Shown: positions 1-7,767 of the stretch, piece after piece
Position numbering within the stretch: position 1 is the first letter of the stretch
Layout: each line of letters starts with the position of its first letter
From: SIG469 sp964384255
Lineage (GTDB): Bacteria > Bacillota > Clostridia > Oscillospirales > Oscillospiraceae
Assembly: GCA_964384255.1 (NCBI GenBank)
Contig: CAYLKH010000008.1
Span: 1 to 45,056, forward strand
Direction of reading: 5' to 3'
DNA: 45,056 nucleotides
Notes under the pieces: generated by a model
Told to the model about the DNA's origin: nothing
The model's database searches: none
The model's input: only the letters and a program-made list of their open reading frames with translations
Made by a program: the position numbers and the translations under genes

Positions 1-210
1 CGTGTTCCTTTCAAAGGTTCCCTTTCAGACAATGTTTAACAGCTTATGGGCGGTATGCGATCCGGCAGGGGCTATTGCAGGACCCCCAACATTCCTGATC
101 TTCAGGCCAGAGGACGCTTTATCCGCATAACCAGCGCCGGCCTTAAGGAAAGCCATCCACATGATATTTATATCACCAAGGAAGCTCCCAACTATTCCAT
201 GCAGTCCTGA
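1..210 (+). pseudogene. guaB: IMP dehydrogenase C-terminal fragment with in-frame stop
   Basis: Frame 1 reads VPFKGSLSDNV, then TAA at 37-39, then QLMGGMRSGRGYC and, further on, RFIRITSAGLKESHPHD and ITKEAPNYS, ending at TGA 208-210. This is the C-terminal end of IMP dehydrogenase, the NAD-dependent enzyme converting IMP to XMP in guanine nucleotide synthesis. The GAGLRESHPHD segment and the ITKE(A/S)PNY tail are family hallmarks. In normal proteins the position of the TAA codon is usually Tyr (VYQL), and the following GGLRSGMGY here reads GGMRSGRGY. So one nonsense and several missense differences cluster within about 20 codons. The gene may be decaying, or this may be poor sequence at a contig edge. 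Only the last 70 codons are in the window, so the state of the rest is unknown. Confidence 0.8.
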
Positions 211-219
211 TAAATTATT

Positions 220-2109
220 ATGATAGACGTTTCAGTACACGGGCTTGTCAAAGCCTATGAAGTCAATAAAAATATCCTTGACGGGTTGACATTTGAGGTC
301 AATTCCGGCGAACGGGTGGGAATCCTCGGCAAAAACGGAGCAGGGAAGACCACCCTGTTTCGTCTGCTCACCGGTGAGCTGACCGAGGACGAAGGCGATA
401 TAGTTATCGCAGGAGGGAAAAAGCTTGGCCTGATTTCCCAGATACCTCGATACCCGGAAGGCTACACCGTTGAAATGGTGTTGCGTACCGCTTTCCAGCG
501 GCTTGATTCTATCAAAAAAGAGATGGAAGCGCTGGAAAAGGTGATGGAACTCTACACCGACCGGGACACCCTTGACCGATACAGCGACCTGAGCGAAAAG
601 TTTGAACTCTGGGGCGGATACGAAACCGAAATGGAGCTGGGCAAGGTGTGTAACGGCCTTGGTATTCCCATGCATATGCGCAGCCAGCAGTTTGACCAGC
701 TTTCCGGCGGAGAGAAGACTCGGGTAAATCTGGCAAGGCTGATATTGGAAAAAACCGATATCCTGCTGCTGGACGAGCCTACCAACCATCTGGATATCCA
801 CGCTGTAGAATGGCTTGAGGATTACCTTGATAAATTCAAGGGTACCGTATTGACGATTTCTCACGACCGCTATTTTCTCGACAGAGTTGTCAGCCGCATG
901 ATTGAGATAGTTAACGGTAAGGCGGATATATACAACGGGAATTACAGCTCATACGTTGTCCAGAAGCGGCAGCGCCTTGAGGATCAGCAGCGCCAGTACG
1001 AAAAGGAGCAGGCCGAGATCAGGCGACTGACCGAAGCGTCTACCCGGCTTAAGCAGTGGGGTACCGGCAACCAGATGCTGATGAAAAAGGCGTTTGCCAT
1101 CGACAAGCGCATTGAGCGCACTGCTCAAACAGAGCGTCCTGACAGGGAGAAAAAGATGAAGGCCCGCTTTGGCCAGCGGGACTTTACCGGCGACGAGGTC
1201 ATGGTCATAAAAGAGCTTAGCAAAAGCTTTGACCAGAAGTTGCTGTTTTCCGGCCTGAACCTTCTGGTCGAAGGCGATGATCGCATTGCTCTGGTGGGTG
1301 ACAACGGGACAGGTAAATCAACTCTGGCAAAAATTATCATGGACGAAGAAACGCCTGACAGCGGCGTGGTCAAATTCGGTCCCCAGGTAAAAATTGGCTA
1401 CCTTCCCCAGATAGTCCGGTTTGAAAACCCTCATCGCAGTCTGGTGGACACTATGATTTACGAATGTGACCTGACGGTCCAGGCCGCAAGAGACAGGCTG
1501 GGTGCATTTAAGTTCCAGGGAGAGGACGTGTTTAAGCTGGTTTCTCAGCTGTCCGGTGGGGAGCAGAGCCGCCTGCGGCTGTGTATGCTGATGAACCAGA
1601 AGATAAACTTCCTTATTCTTGACGAACCCACCAACCACCTTGATATCGCTTCCAGAGAGTGGATAGAAGAAGCGCTTGAGGAATTTGATGGGGCGCTGCT
1701 GCTTATTTCTCACGACCGCTATTTTGTCAAACGTTTTGCCAACCGTATGTGGGAACTGGAAAATAAGCAGATAACCGATTATATTGGCGGCTACGAAAAG
1801 TATAAGGAATACAAGGAACGCATGGCCCAGATAGCGGCTGCCGCTGCCGAACCAAAAAAGAAGGAAAAAAAGGAAGACAGCCGTCCGGCAAAAACCAACT
1901 CCCGTCAGCTGGAAAAGGAGCTGGCCAAAACCGAACGGGACATCGAAAAAACAGAGCAGGAGCTGAAGGCGCTGGATACTCAGATCCAGCAGGCTGCCAG
2001 CGATTATATTAAGCTCACCGAGCTTTACGAAACGCAGCAGCAGCTTCAGGACAGATCCCAGCAGCTGATGGAACGCTGGACAGAGATAATGGAACAGCTG
2101 GAGGGCTGA
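220..2109 (+). CDS. ABC-F family ATP-binding protein
   Basis: This 629-residue soluble protein has two ABC ATPase domains and no membrane segment, the ABC-F layout of ribosome-associated translation factors (Uup/YdiF/EttA group). Domain 1 has Walker A GKNGAGKT (37-44), signature LSGGEKTR (161-168) and Walker B ILLLDEP (181-187). Domain 2 has GDNGTGKS (360-367), LSGGEQSR (444-451) and LILDEP (465-470). The linker at about 240-320 is charged and helical, as in the ABC-F interdomain arm. After a Lys/Glu-rich spacer the C-terminus (about 565-629) is a predicted coiled coil, as in Uup/YdiF. ATG 220 lies 9 bases after the guaB stop and has no obvious Shine-Dalgarno, so it may be co-transcribed with guaB. 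Whether it is housekeeping or antibiotic-protective cannot be told from the motifs. Confidence 0.93.
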   Translation: MIDVSVHGLVKAYEVNKNILDGLTFEVNSGERVGILGKNGAGKTTLFRLLTGELTEDEGDIVIAGGKKLGLISQIPRYPEGYTVEMVLRTAFQRLDSIKKEMEALEKVMELYTDRDTLDRYSDLSEKFELWGGYETEMELGKVCNGLGIPMHMRSQQFDQLSGGEKTRVNLARLILEKTDILLLDEPTNHLDIHAVEWLEDYLDKFKGTVLTISHDRYFLDRVVSRMIEIVNGKADIYNGNYSSYVVQKRQRLEDQQRQYEKEQAEIRRLTEASTRLKQWGTGNQMLMKKAFAIDKRIERTAQTERPDREKKMKARFGQRDFTGDEVMVIKELSKSFDQKLLFSGLNLLVEGDDRIALVGDNGTGKSTLAKIIMDEETPDSGVVKFGPQVKIGYLPQIVRFENPHRSLVDTMIYECDLTVQAARDRLGAFKFQGEDVFKLVSQLSGGEQSRLRLCMLMNQKINFLILDEPTNHLDIASREWIEEALEEFDGALLLISHDRYFVKRFANRMWELENKQITDYIGGYEKYKEYKERMAQIAAAAAEPKKKEKKEDSRPAKTNSRQLEKELAKTERDIEKTEQELKALDTQIQQAASDYIKLTELYETQQQLQDRSQQLMERWTEIMEQLEG

Positions 2110-2166
2110 GCAGCTTTGCCCAGCCAGTCCCGGGTAGCCCGAAATTTTATGCAAAACTGATTTTGA

Positions 2167-2231
2167 GCCGCAAAGATATGCTGAATGACCCCTGATTTGC
2201 TCAGCGGTCATCCAATGCCTGTCTTTGCGGC
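2167..2231 (+). terminator. Nested inverted repeat after the ABC-F gene
   Basis: GCCGCAAAGA (2167-2176) pairs perfectly with TCTTTGCGGC (2222-2231). Inside it, ATGACC pairs with GGTCAT around 2185-2211. The loop arrangement is larger than a simple intrinsic terminator, but an A/T-rich stretch (TATTTATTATAT) follows. It most likely ends ABC-F transcription; a structured RNA is the alternative. Confidence 0.45.
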
Positions 2232-2264
2232 TATTTATTATATCTCTGTTAGGACTGTTACTTC

Positions 2265-2293
2265 TTGCAAAATGTTGTCAGGTGGTGTACAAT
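2265..2293 (+). promoter_or_regulatory. Sigma-A-type promoter for the metallophosphoesterase operon
   Basis: TTGCAA (2265-2270), a 17-base spacer and TACAAT (2288-2293) lie about 100 bases upstream of the GTG start at 2394. Confidence 0.55.
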
Positions 2294-2393
2294 ATGTAGA
2301 AGTATCGTGTTGGACCAGCCGACACAGCAGGGCGGGCTTTGGATGCGATGGTATGCACAGGCCCCGCGCTGAATAATATCGGAGTTGTAGAGT

Positions 2394-3032
2394 GTGAAGA
2401 TACTTGTTGTTTCTGACGTTGAAAGCAAATATATCTGGGATCATTTTGACCCTGAGCGTTTTAAAGACGTCGAGCTGATTATTTCCTGCGGCGACCTGAG
2501 CGCTAAATATCTGTCATTTCTCGTGACGATGATCCCGGCGCCGCTGTATTACGTCCATGGTAACCACGACAAGGGATACGAGAAGAATCCGCCATATGGT
2601 TGCGTGTGTATCGACGGAAGGCTTGTGGAATACAGGGGTGTACGCATTTTGGGCTTTGGCGGTTGCCTCAGCCCGCGAAAGGCTCCCCATGAATACAGCG
2701 AAAAGCAGATGTGGCAAAAGGTCAATCGTATGCGTCTGCCGCTGCATTTCAGCAAAGGGTTCGATATTCTGGTGACCCATGCTCCCGCTGTCGGCCTGGG
2801 CGATGGAGACGACCAGTTCCACAGAGGGTTTGAGTCTTATCGATGGCTGCTTGATACCTATAAGCCCAAGGTCCATTTTTATGGCCATCGTCATATTGGC
2901 GGCTCAATGTATGACAAAAAGGCGATCTACCCATATAATGACACAATGATGATCAATGCCTGCGGCTATAAAATCATTGAATATGATGATGATATCCGGC
3001 CCTGGAGGCCGGAAAGACGGGAAGGGATCTGA
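2394..3032 (+). CDS. Calcineurin-like metallophosphoesterase
   Basis: The 212-residue protein has the blocks of the calcineurin-like phosphoesterase superfamily: SDVES (7-11), CGDL (32-35), GNHD (56-59), LVTHAP (about 127-132) and a late GHRHIG block. These normally hold two metal ions for phosphoester hydrolysis. The first block is normally D-x-H, but here it is D-V-E, so the usual His ligand is Glu. The start is GTG 2394 preceded by GGAG (2381-2384); no ATG fits better. There is no signal peptide, so it should act in the cytoplasm. The next gene begins 1 base after its stop, so the two are probably translated from one mRNA. The substrate is unknown. Confidence 0.85.
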   Translation: MKILVVSDVESKYIWDHFDPERFKDVELIISCGDLSAKYLSFLVTMIPAPLYYVHGNHDKGYEKNPPYGCVCIDGRLVEYRGVRILGFGGCLSPRKAPHEYSEKQMWQKVNRMRLPLHFSKGFDILVTHAPAVGLGDGDDQFHRGFESYRWLLDTYKPKVHFYGHRHIGGSMYDKKAIYPYNDTMMINACGYKIIEYDDDIRPWRPERREGI

Positions 3033-3033
3033 C

Positions 3034-3924
3034 ATGACACAGTCTCAACTGCTTGATTCCACCATGCAGCTTCTGGTGGATAAAGGGGCCGAATCGGCTT
3101 ACTCATTCATCAAAAGAAATTATGAAAAATGCGAAGACCCCTGTGACGCCAGGGTTTATCAGCTCAGGTGTACTCTTGCTATCCAAAGCGGACAGATAGA
3201 CGAGGGCCTTGAGATAATGAACGAAGCCGTTATGACCAGAGAACTCTGGTTCCGCCCCGAGTTCTTTGACGACGAGGTGCTGGCCCCGGTTTGGAAAACC
3301 GAAACATATAAGCAATGCCGTCACCGGTCTGACCGGCTGTATACCGAGGCCCGGCAAAAGGCCAAAACCTTCTGCACCTGGGATCGGGTCAGGGACCAGC
3401 GCATAATGCTGGCCCTCCACGGGAACGGCCAGAGCATCCAGGACTCAAAACAGCTGTGGCAGTTTGCCGAAGAGTTTGGCTGGCAGACAGAGTATATCCA
3501 GAGCAAAGAGCTGGACTTCGTTGGCAAATACCGCTGGAACGACAACAGCTCAGCGCCCTATCAGCTGGAAACCATCTGCGGTCAGGTAGGATGGCACGAT
3601 TACGACGAGCGGGCGCTGGTTGGCTATGGCAGCGGATGCAACGTAATACTCCGGGCTTTAAACGGCGGTATGCTGGAATGTGAAAAGATCATCCTTGTTT
3701 CGCCGCATATTCCCGTTATCGAATCCGATGAAGAAAACATCTTCAAAATGCTTCTTAATGCCGATTCCCAGCTACTGGTTTTTTGCTGCAAAGGCAGGGA
3801 CAATACCAGCGCCGTCAAGCTGGTAAGAGATGCTATTGGGCATGGAGTCGCCGCCAAGCTGATTGAGGCCGAAGGCAGCGGTGTCCCCAATAATTTTCCC
3901 GAACTGGTAAAACCATACCTTTAG
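3034..3924 (+). CDS. Alpha/beta-hydrolase-like protein, function unknown
   Basis: I chose ATG 3034 because GAAGGGA (3021-3027) sits in front of it; an in-frame ATG at 2956 lies inside the previous gene. The 296-residue product has a helical, TPR-like N-terminal third. It is followed by an alpha/beta-hydrolase-like pattern: an oxyanion-type strand end LALHGNGQS near residue 130, a nucleophile elbow GYGSG (G-x-S-x-G) near 195, and a strand IILVSPHIP near 220. A catalytic His is not obvious near the C-terminus, so activity is uncertain. No signal peptide or membrane segment is visible. It is translationally adjacent to the metallophosphoesterase, so the pair may act on a common substrate, but none can be named. 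Confidence 0.7.
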   Translation: MTQSQLLDSTMQLLVDKGAESAYSFIKRNYEKCEDPCDARVYQLRCTLAIQSGQIDEGLEIMNEAVMTRELWFRPEFFDDEVLAPVWKTETYKQCRHRSDRLYTEARQKAKTFCTWDRVRDQRIMLALHGNGQSIQDSKQLWQFAEEFGWQTEYIQSKELDFVGKYRWNDNSSAPYQLETICGQVGWHDYDERALVGYGSGCNVILRALNGGMLECEKIILVSPHIPVIESDEENIFKMLLNADSQLLVFCCKGRDNTSAVKLVRDAIGHGVAAKLIEAEGSGVPNNFPELVKPYL

Positions 3925-3933
3925 ACTGAAAAA

Positions 3934-3993
3934 CACTCCCCACAGTGGGGTCCAAAAGCGTAGCTGCCTTTGGACGACTGTGGGGAGTATTAT
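3934..3993. terminator. Bidirectional terminator between convergent genes
   Basis: ACTCCCCACAG (3935-3945) pairs with CTGTGGGGAGT (3978-3988), and an inner CCAAA/TTTGG stem (3952-3956/3969-3973) extends it. A/T-rich flanks occur on both sides. It sits between the converging hydrolase-like gene and the MATE gene. Confidence 0.8.
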
Positions 3994-4002
3994 TCTGTCA
4001 AC

Positions 4003-5358
4003 TCAGGCTTTAACGGCCCTGATATCCTGCCAAAGCTTGGAGACTTTGAAGAAATAGATTATCATAACCGTGGAGCTGAGCGCCCATGACAGAGGATAGC
4101 ACAGGAAAACGATGCGAATGTCGTTGATAAAATGGAGCATAGCTGTCAGCCATACTATTCTGAAAAGGCAGATGCAAATTGCGCTGATAATAGTGACCTT
4201 AACGGTGTCGCCGCTGCCCCGGATAGCACCGCCGAGAATGTCAGAAAAGCCAAACATCCATGCGCAGGGAGCCAGATAGTGCATCATCTGGATGGCATAG
4301 ACTTTTGCGTCAATATCCTGAGTAAACAACCCAACAAGATTTTTGCAGAAGATGAATACCAGAGTCCCCATAAGGATTGAAAGCGCGCAGGTGATAAGCA
4401 TACATACGCCTATACCTTTTTTAACTCTGTCCATTTTACCGGCTCCGATGTTCTGGCCAACGTAGGTGGAAACGGCCATGGTCAAAGCCATCATGGGCAT
4501 ATAAACAAAACCGTCGATCCGGCTGTAAGCAGCGATACCGGCCATGGCGATAGAGCCAAAGCTGTTGATCTTCGCCTGCACCAACAGGTTGGAAATGTTG
4601 AACATTGACCCCTGAATACCGCAGGGCAGGGAAACCCTGATAAGCTTTTTGCACATGGGGATGTCAAGCCTCATGGAGGACAGCTTAAGACGATAACGCT
4701 CGTCCAGCTTCATAAGACGGATAACAGTCAAAACGGCAGACACAGCCTGGGCAATTACGGTGGCGATGGCCGCACCGGCAACACCCATATGGAAAACCGC
4801 AACAAAAAGCAGGTCGAGTACCAGATTGGCAACTCCGCTGATGACAAGATATATCAAAGGGCGGGTGGAATCGCCCTCGGAGCGGATCATGCCGGCGCTG
4901 ATGTTGTAAACAATGGTTATTACCGTCCCTGCCAGATAGATGCGCAGATATGTAACAGCCTCCGGCAAAACATCACTGGGACAGTCCATCATAAGCAGCA
5001 GCGGGCGGGCAAAGACAATGCCAACAATGGAGATGAATATGCCGCATATAACTCCGAGAATAAGGGCAGTGTCAATAAGATGCTTAAGGCTTTCGTGGTC
5101 TTCTGAGCCGTAATACATCGCATAGAGAACTCCGGCACCGGTTGCTATACCAAGAAAGAAGCCGATAAGCAGATTGATCAGCGAACCGGTGGATCCAACA
5201 GCCGCCAGAGCTGTCTGCCCGGCAAAGGTGCCGACAACAGCTGTGTCGATCGAATTGTACAGCTGCTGAAACAGGTTGGAAATAAGAATGGGTATGGAAA
5301 ATACAACAAGGCCTCTGGTTATTGAACCGCTGGTCAGGCTTACAGCAGATGAACGCAT
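4003..5358 (-). CDS. MATE family efflux transporter
   Basis: The 451-residue protein is strongly hydrophobic with about 12 predicted transmembrane helices. It begins with the sequence typical of Clostridial MATE proteins (LTSGSITRGLVVFSIPILISNLFQQLYNSIDTAVVG region, residues 8-43), with Q-x-L-Y-N-x-x-D in helix 1. MATE proteins export cationic drugs or metabolites using Na+ or H+ gradients. The start at 5358 is supported by GAAAGGAGAT 7-8 bases upstream. It is a single-gene unit: an insertion element and hairpins lie upstream and a strong terminator downstream. A second MATE gene at 29415 is similar in its N-terminal pattern. The exported substrate is unknown. Confidence 0.93.
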   Translation of the reverse strand: MRSSAVSLTSGSITRGLVVFSIPILISNLFQQLYNSIDTAVVGTFAGQTALAAVGSTGSLINLLIGFFLGIATGAGVLYAMYYGSEDHESLKHLIDTALILGVICGIFISIVGIVFARPLLLMMDCPSDVLPEAVTYLRIYLAGTVITIVYNISAGMIRSEGDSTRPLIYLVISGVANLVLDLLFVAVFHMGVAGAAIATVIAQAVSAVLTVIRLMKLDERYRLKLSSMRLDIPMCKKLIRVSLPCGIQGSMFNISNLLVQAKINSFGSIAMAGIAAYSRIDGFVYMPMMALTMAVSTYVGQNIGAGKMDRVKKGIGVCMLITCALSILMGTLVFIFCKNLVGLFTQDIDAKVYAIQMMHYLAPCAWMFGFSDILGGAIRGSGDTVKVTIISAICICLFRIVWLTAMLHFINDIRIVFLCYPLSWALSSTVMIIYFFKVSKLWQDIRAVKA

Positions 5359-5419
5359 AGGATCTCCTTTCTTTTGGGCGCAGCAACGTCGGCGCAGTTT
5401 TCAGCACAAAGATTTTATC

Positions 5420-5522
5420 AGACTGTAGACTAAGGTAGATAGATGCCGCAGCGGCAGTAACAAACTTTAGTTCGCTCCTGTCAACTGGTGTGCAAAGGTC
5501 CTCGGGCCTTTGCATACCAGTT
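5420..5522 (+). mobile_element. 103-bp MITE-like element, copy A
   Basis: This non-coding 103-bp unit starts AGACTGTAGACTAAGG and ends with CCTTTGCATACCAGTT, which are degenerate terminal inverted repeats. Inside are GCCGCAGCGGCAG and a terminal hairpin, CAACTGGTGTGCAAAGG (5482-5498) with CCTTTGCATACCAGTTG (5507-5523), which has one wobble pair. It is flanked by GATTTTATC (5411-5419) and GATTCTATC (5523-5531), an 8 of 9 match consistent with a 9-bp target duplication. It is the most diverged of the three copies. With the hairpins at 5628-5666 and around 5680-5696, it fills the gene-free stretch 5374-5719. Confidence 0.8.
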
Positions 5523-5627
5523 GATTCTATCGCGAACCTTAAGCTTTTGCAATTGGACAAAAGGCAGAAAAAGGATGATTTGTGAACACGTTCTTTGTGA
5601 TTGATTAAGTGAATGAATAAAATCGAA

Positions 5628-5666
5628 CACGTCGACCGGGCTGGATCTGGCAGCGCAGTCGACGTG
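5628..5666 (-). terminator. Hairpin downstream of the 5720-6127 gene
   Basis: CACGTCGAC (5628-5636) pairs with GTCGACGTG (5658-5666). The minus-strand transcript reads on into TTCGATTTT. A smaller CCCG/CGGG hairpin lies closer to the stop codon (about 5680-5696). Either could terminate the minus-strand gene. Confidence 0.5.
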
Positions 5667-5719
5667 CTTTTTACAGGACCCGAATAATCGCCGGGTTTGC
5701 TTATGGGTCACCTGACGCG

Positions 5720-6127
5720 TCAGATGTCAAGAATGATGTTGTCTGTTCCGTTGGCTTCGAATTCGGAGATATAAGCGTCCATCCGGGAGGTCAGCTCGTC
5801 GAAGTTGTCCGGGCCAATGTCCTCATAATCCATATCTCTCCGGGCAAGCTCCTCGGCAAGTATTTCAAAAAATACCGTATCCTCATAGGTCATAATCGCT
5901 TCGTGGATACCGCCTTCAGAAAACTCCCGTGATGGGATAAGCTCGCCGTTAAAGGACTCAACCAGTGAGGTCATGCCGTTGGTGATGCATTGGGCAAAAA
6001 CCAGACTCTCGACCTCGTCATAATCCTTAAAACGGTCGTCTCCCCGGATGGAGTTCATTATCCAGTTGCCTGTATAAACAAGATCAAGAAGCCGCCGGAA
6101 CTGCTTCTGAGTAAGCTCTATGGTCAT
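5720..6127 (-). CDS. Small acidic protein of unknown function
   Basis: The start at 6127 (MTIELTQ) is fixed by a perfect AGGAGG (6136-6141 on the complement) 8 bases upstream; a longer frame to 6175 would run through this site and the promoter. The product has 135 residues and is acidic (many Asp/Glu) and helical, with no signal peptide, membrane segment or recognisable catalytic motif. I do not recognise the family. It has its own promoter at 6162-6190 and lies between the amidase and the MATE gene, all on the same strand. It could be a small intracellular regulatory or scaffold protein, but nothing in the sequence says so directly. Confidence 0.75.
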   Translation of the reverse strand: MTIELTQKQFRRLLDLVYTGNWIMNSIRGDDRFKDYDEVESLVFAQCITNGMTSLVESFNGELIPSREFSEGGIHEAIMTYEDTVFFEILAEELARRDMDYEDIGPDNFDELTSRMDAYISEFEANGTDNIILDI

Positions 6128-6161
6128 GGTATCAACCTCCTGTTGGACAAATAATAAGACC

Positions 6162-6190
6162 ATTATATCTCCCAAAGAGATAATTTACAA
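6162..6190 (-). promoter_or_regulatory. Promoter of the small acidic protein gene
   Basis: On the minus strand TTGTAA (6185-6190), a 17-base spacer and TATAAT (6162-6167) lie just upstream of the AGGAGG and ATG 6127. A short TATCTC/GAGATA inverted repeat (6166-6171/6177-6182) overlaps the spacer and could be an operator. Confidence 0.6.
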
Positions 6191-6209
6191 TAGATTTGGC
6201 CCTGTCAGC

Positions 6210-6950
6210 TCAAGGGATAGTGATATAGTCGGCGAAGGCATATCCGTCAATGCCGTTATAGCGGACCACATACCAGTCGAGATATCGGCTCAAAACCGTT
6301 ATGCTGTCGCCGTTTTGAGCCGAAGCAATGACGGCCGCGTCCAGAGATGGAGCAGAACGGATGTTCAGGGTCCCGGAGCTGACGGTAACGGTACCGGTCT
6401 GAGCAGGCTGAGGAGTAATAAAGGGCAGACCGAAATACTGAGTAACGGCTCTGGCAAGAGCCGCGGCGATGGAATCGATATTGTCCCTTATCCAGACTGC
6501 ATCCTCGTAATTGTCGTGATAGGCGACCTCAACCAAAACCGCGGGGGCTCTGGTGCGGGCAACCTCGCCGATAGAAGTGGTGGGAAGAGCTTCCACATTG
6601 TCCGGATCGGGATAAATTGCCTTTAAGTTTTCAACAATAAGATCGGCAAAACGTCGGCTGTTGGCGCTTCCGGGGTAATAATAGGCATCGGCTCCCCGCA
6701 GCTGACCGCTCAGATATTCCGGCGCAGCGTTGGAATGGATAGCAAGATGCAGGTCATAGTTGCCTGCATTGCTGGCCTGAATGGACGTGGCGGCGGTCAT
6801 ATCGGGAGTGTTGCGGGAAAATTCAATGCCCGATGCAGTAAGATATGGCTCCATGGCATCGGCTATAAGATTCATATAGTATTCCTCGCTGTTGCCGATA
6901 ACCGTTTCGTTAAACTGCTGAGTAGACGGCGAAAGATAAATAATAGGCAT
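6210..6950 (-). CDS. N-acetylmuramoyl-L-alanine amidase (Amidase_3-like) with SH3 domain
   Basis: The 246-residue protein has an Amidase_3-like domain (about 1-175) and a C-terminal bacterial SH3 domain (about 183-246, GTLNIRSAPSLDA...DWYVVRYNG). Such enzymes cut the bond between muramic acid and the stem peptide of peptidoglycan. The Glu zinc ligand region (NSEEYY, 20-25), the His of AIHSNAA (H72) and the catalytic-type Glu of VLVEVAYHDN (E141) are present. The first zinc ligand, normally in a DPGHGG block, is replaced by LSPSTQQFN (6-14). There is no signal peptide, so it could be a cytoplasmic or lysis-released enzyme of endolysin type. AGGAGG lies 6-8 bases before the start at 6950. It follows tetR on the same strand. 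Confidence 0.82.
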   Translation of the reverse strand: MPIIYLSPSTQQFNETVIGNSEEYYMNLIADAMEPYLTASGIEFSRNTPDMTAATSIQASNAGNYDLHLAIHSNAAPEYLSGQLRGADAYYYPGSANSRRFADLIVENLKAIYPDPDNVEALPTTSIGEVARTRAPAVLVEVAYHDNYEDAVWIRDNIDSIAAALARAVTQYFGLPFITPQPAQTGTVTVSSGTLNIRSAPSLDAAVIASAQNGDSITVLSRYLDWYVVRYNGIDGYAFADYITIP

Positions 6951-6983
6951 ATGCTGGACCTCCTGATTATGGATATATGGTAC

Positions 6984-7013
6984 AGTATATGCCTGTATTT
7001 GGCCATTTGTCAG
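6984..7013 (-). promoter_or_regulatory. Possible promoter of the amidase gene
   Basis: Minus-strand CTGACA (7008-7013) and TATACT (6984-6989) are 18 bases apart. The -35 is next to a TAACTGC/GCAGTTA inverted repeat (7015-7021/7032-7038) that overlaps the tetR stop codon. Confidence 0.4.
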
Positions 7014-7035
7014 ATAACTGCCGATTGTTCAGCAG

Positions 7036-7749
7036 TTACCTGACATGAATGTCTTTCATATCCGGGTCAGAAGGCTCCTTGGCACCCATGGGACCGCTGT
7101 TGAAACCGACCCTGTCTCCCGCCGGAGCGGTAATGACCTCGGGATAGGCCAGAGGCTGGGAAAGCAGAGAACTCATGGCCGTGGCGATATACAGGTCAGT
7201 CCGGTTCCAGAGTTCAAAGGCGGCGTTGACAGAACACCACTGGAAAACAAGGCCCCTGACAAGGACAAAAAGATATTCGCAGATCTCGCTGGCGGGCATA
7301 CGGCGGGAGATCTCTCCTGCCTGCTGACCTTCGGCAATGATGGCGACCAGGACCTTTTGCATGGGTCGGGTACGGGCAAACCATATGTTGCTGGTGCTGA
7401 ACAACATGCAAATAGTGTCGAAGTTTGAATCCATCAACATGGCGCTGTAAAGTTTGAAATAACAGCGAATTTTGTCCATATAAGTCTCGCCGGTGATTTT
7501 GGGAGCCAGGTCGACGGTGAAATGATTGTCCATATTGCGGAAAAATTCAAAAAGGATATCGTTTTTTGAATTGAAATAGCTGTAAAAAGTGCCAATGGAT
7601 ACACCGCTGTGCTTACAAATGTCGCGAATGGTGGCGTTTTCAAAGCCTCTCTCGGCCAGAATATCCAAAGCGCTGTGATATATCCGTTCTTTGGTTTTGG
7701 CAGATTTTGGAGTTTTTCCAACGGGCTTGACTTCGATTTCGTTATACAT
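7036..7749 (-). CDS. TetR/AcrR family transcriptional regulator
   Basis: The 237-residue protein has a typical TetR DNA-binding domain. Helix 1 includes TKERIYHSALDILAERG (19-35), and the helix-turn-helix lies at about 40-63 (IRDICKHSGVSIGTFYSYF). The C-terminal ligand/dimer domain is unclassified and the last 40 residues look disordered. It starts 18 bases after the stop of the ParB-like/BMP gene with AAAGGAG upstream, so the two form an operon. This suggests the regulator and the binding protein read the same small molecule. TetR proteins usually repress and release DNA on ligand binding; the target promoter here is not evident, although the shared 9682-9831 intergenic region is a candidate. 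Confidence 0.92.
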   Translation of the reverse strand: MYNEIEVKPVGKTPKSAKTKERIYHSALDILAERGFENATIRDICKHSGVSIGTFYSYFNSKNDILFEFFRNMDNHFTVDLAPKITGETYMDKIRCYFKLYSAMLMDSNFDTICMLFSTSNIWFARTRPMQKVLVAIIAEGQQAGEISRRMPASEICEYLFVLVRGLVFQWCSVNAAFELWNRTDLYIATAMSSLLSQPLAYPEVITAPAGDRVGFNSGPMGAKEPSDPDMKDIHVR

Positions 7750-7767
7750 AGAGGCTCCTTTCGGCGG

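Noticed and set aside
1318..2211. 297-codon minus-strand frame over the ABC-F gene
   Set aside because: It is a shadow of the ABC-F coding sequence, whose paired Walker motifs leave no doubt about the true frame.
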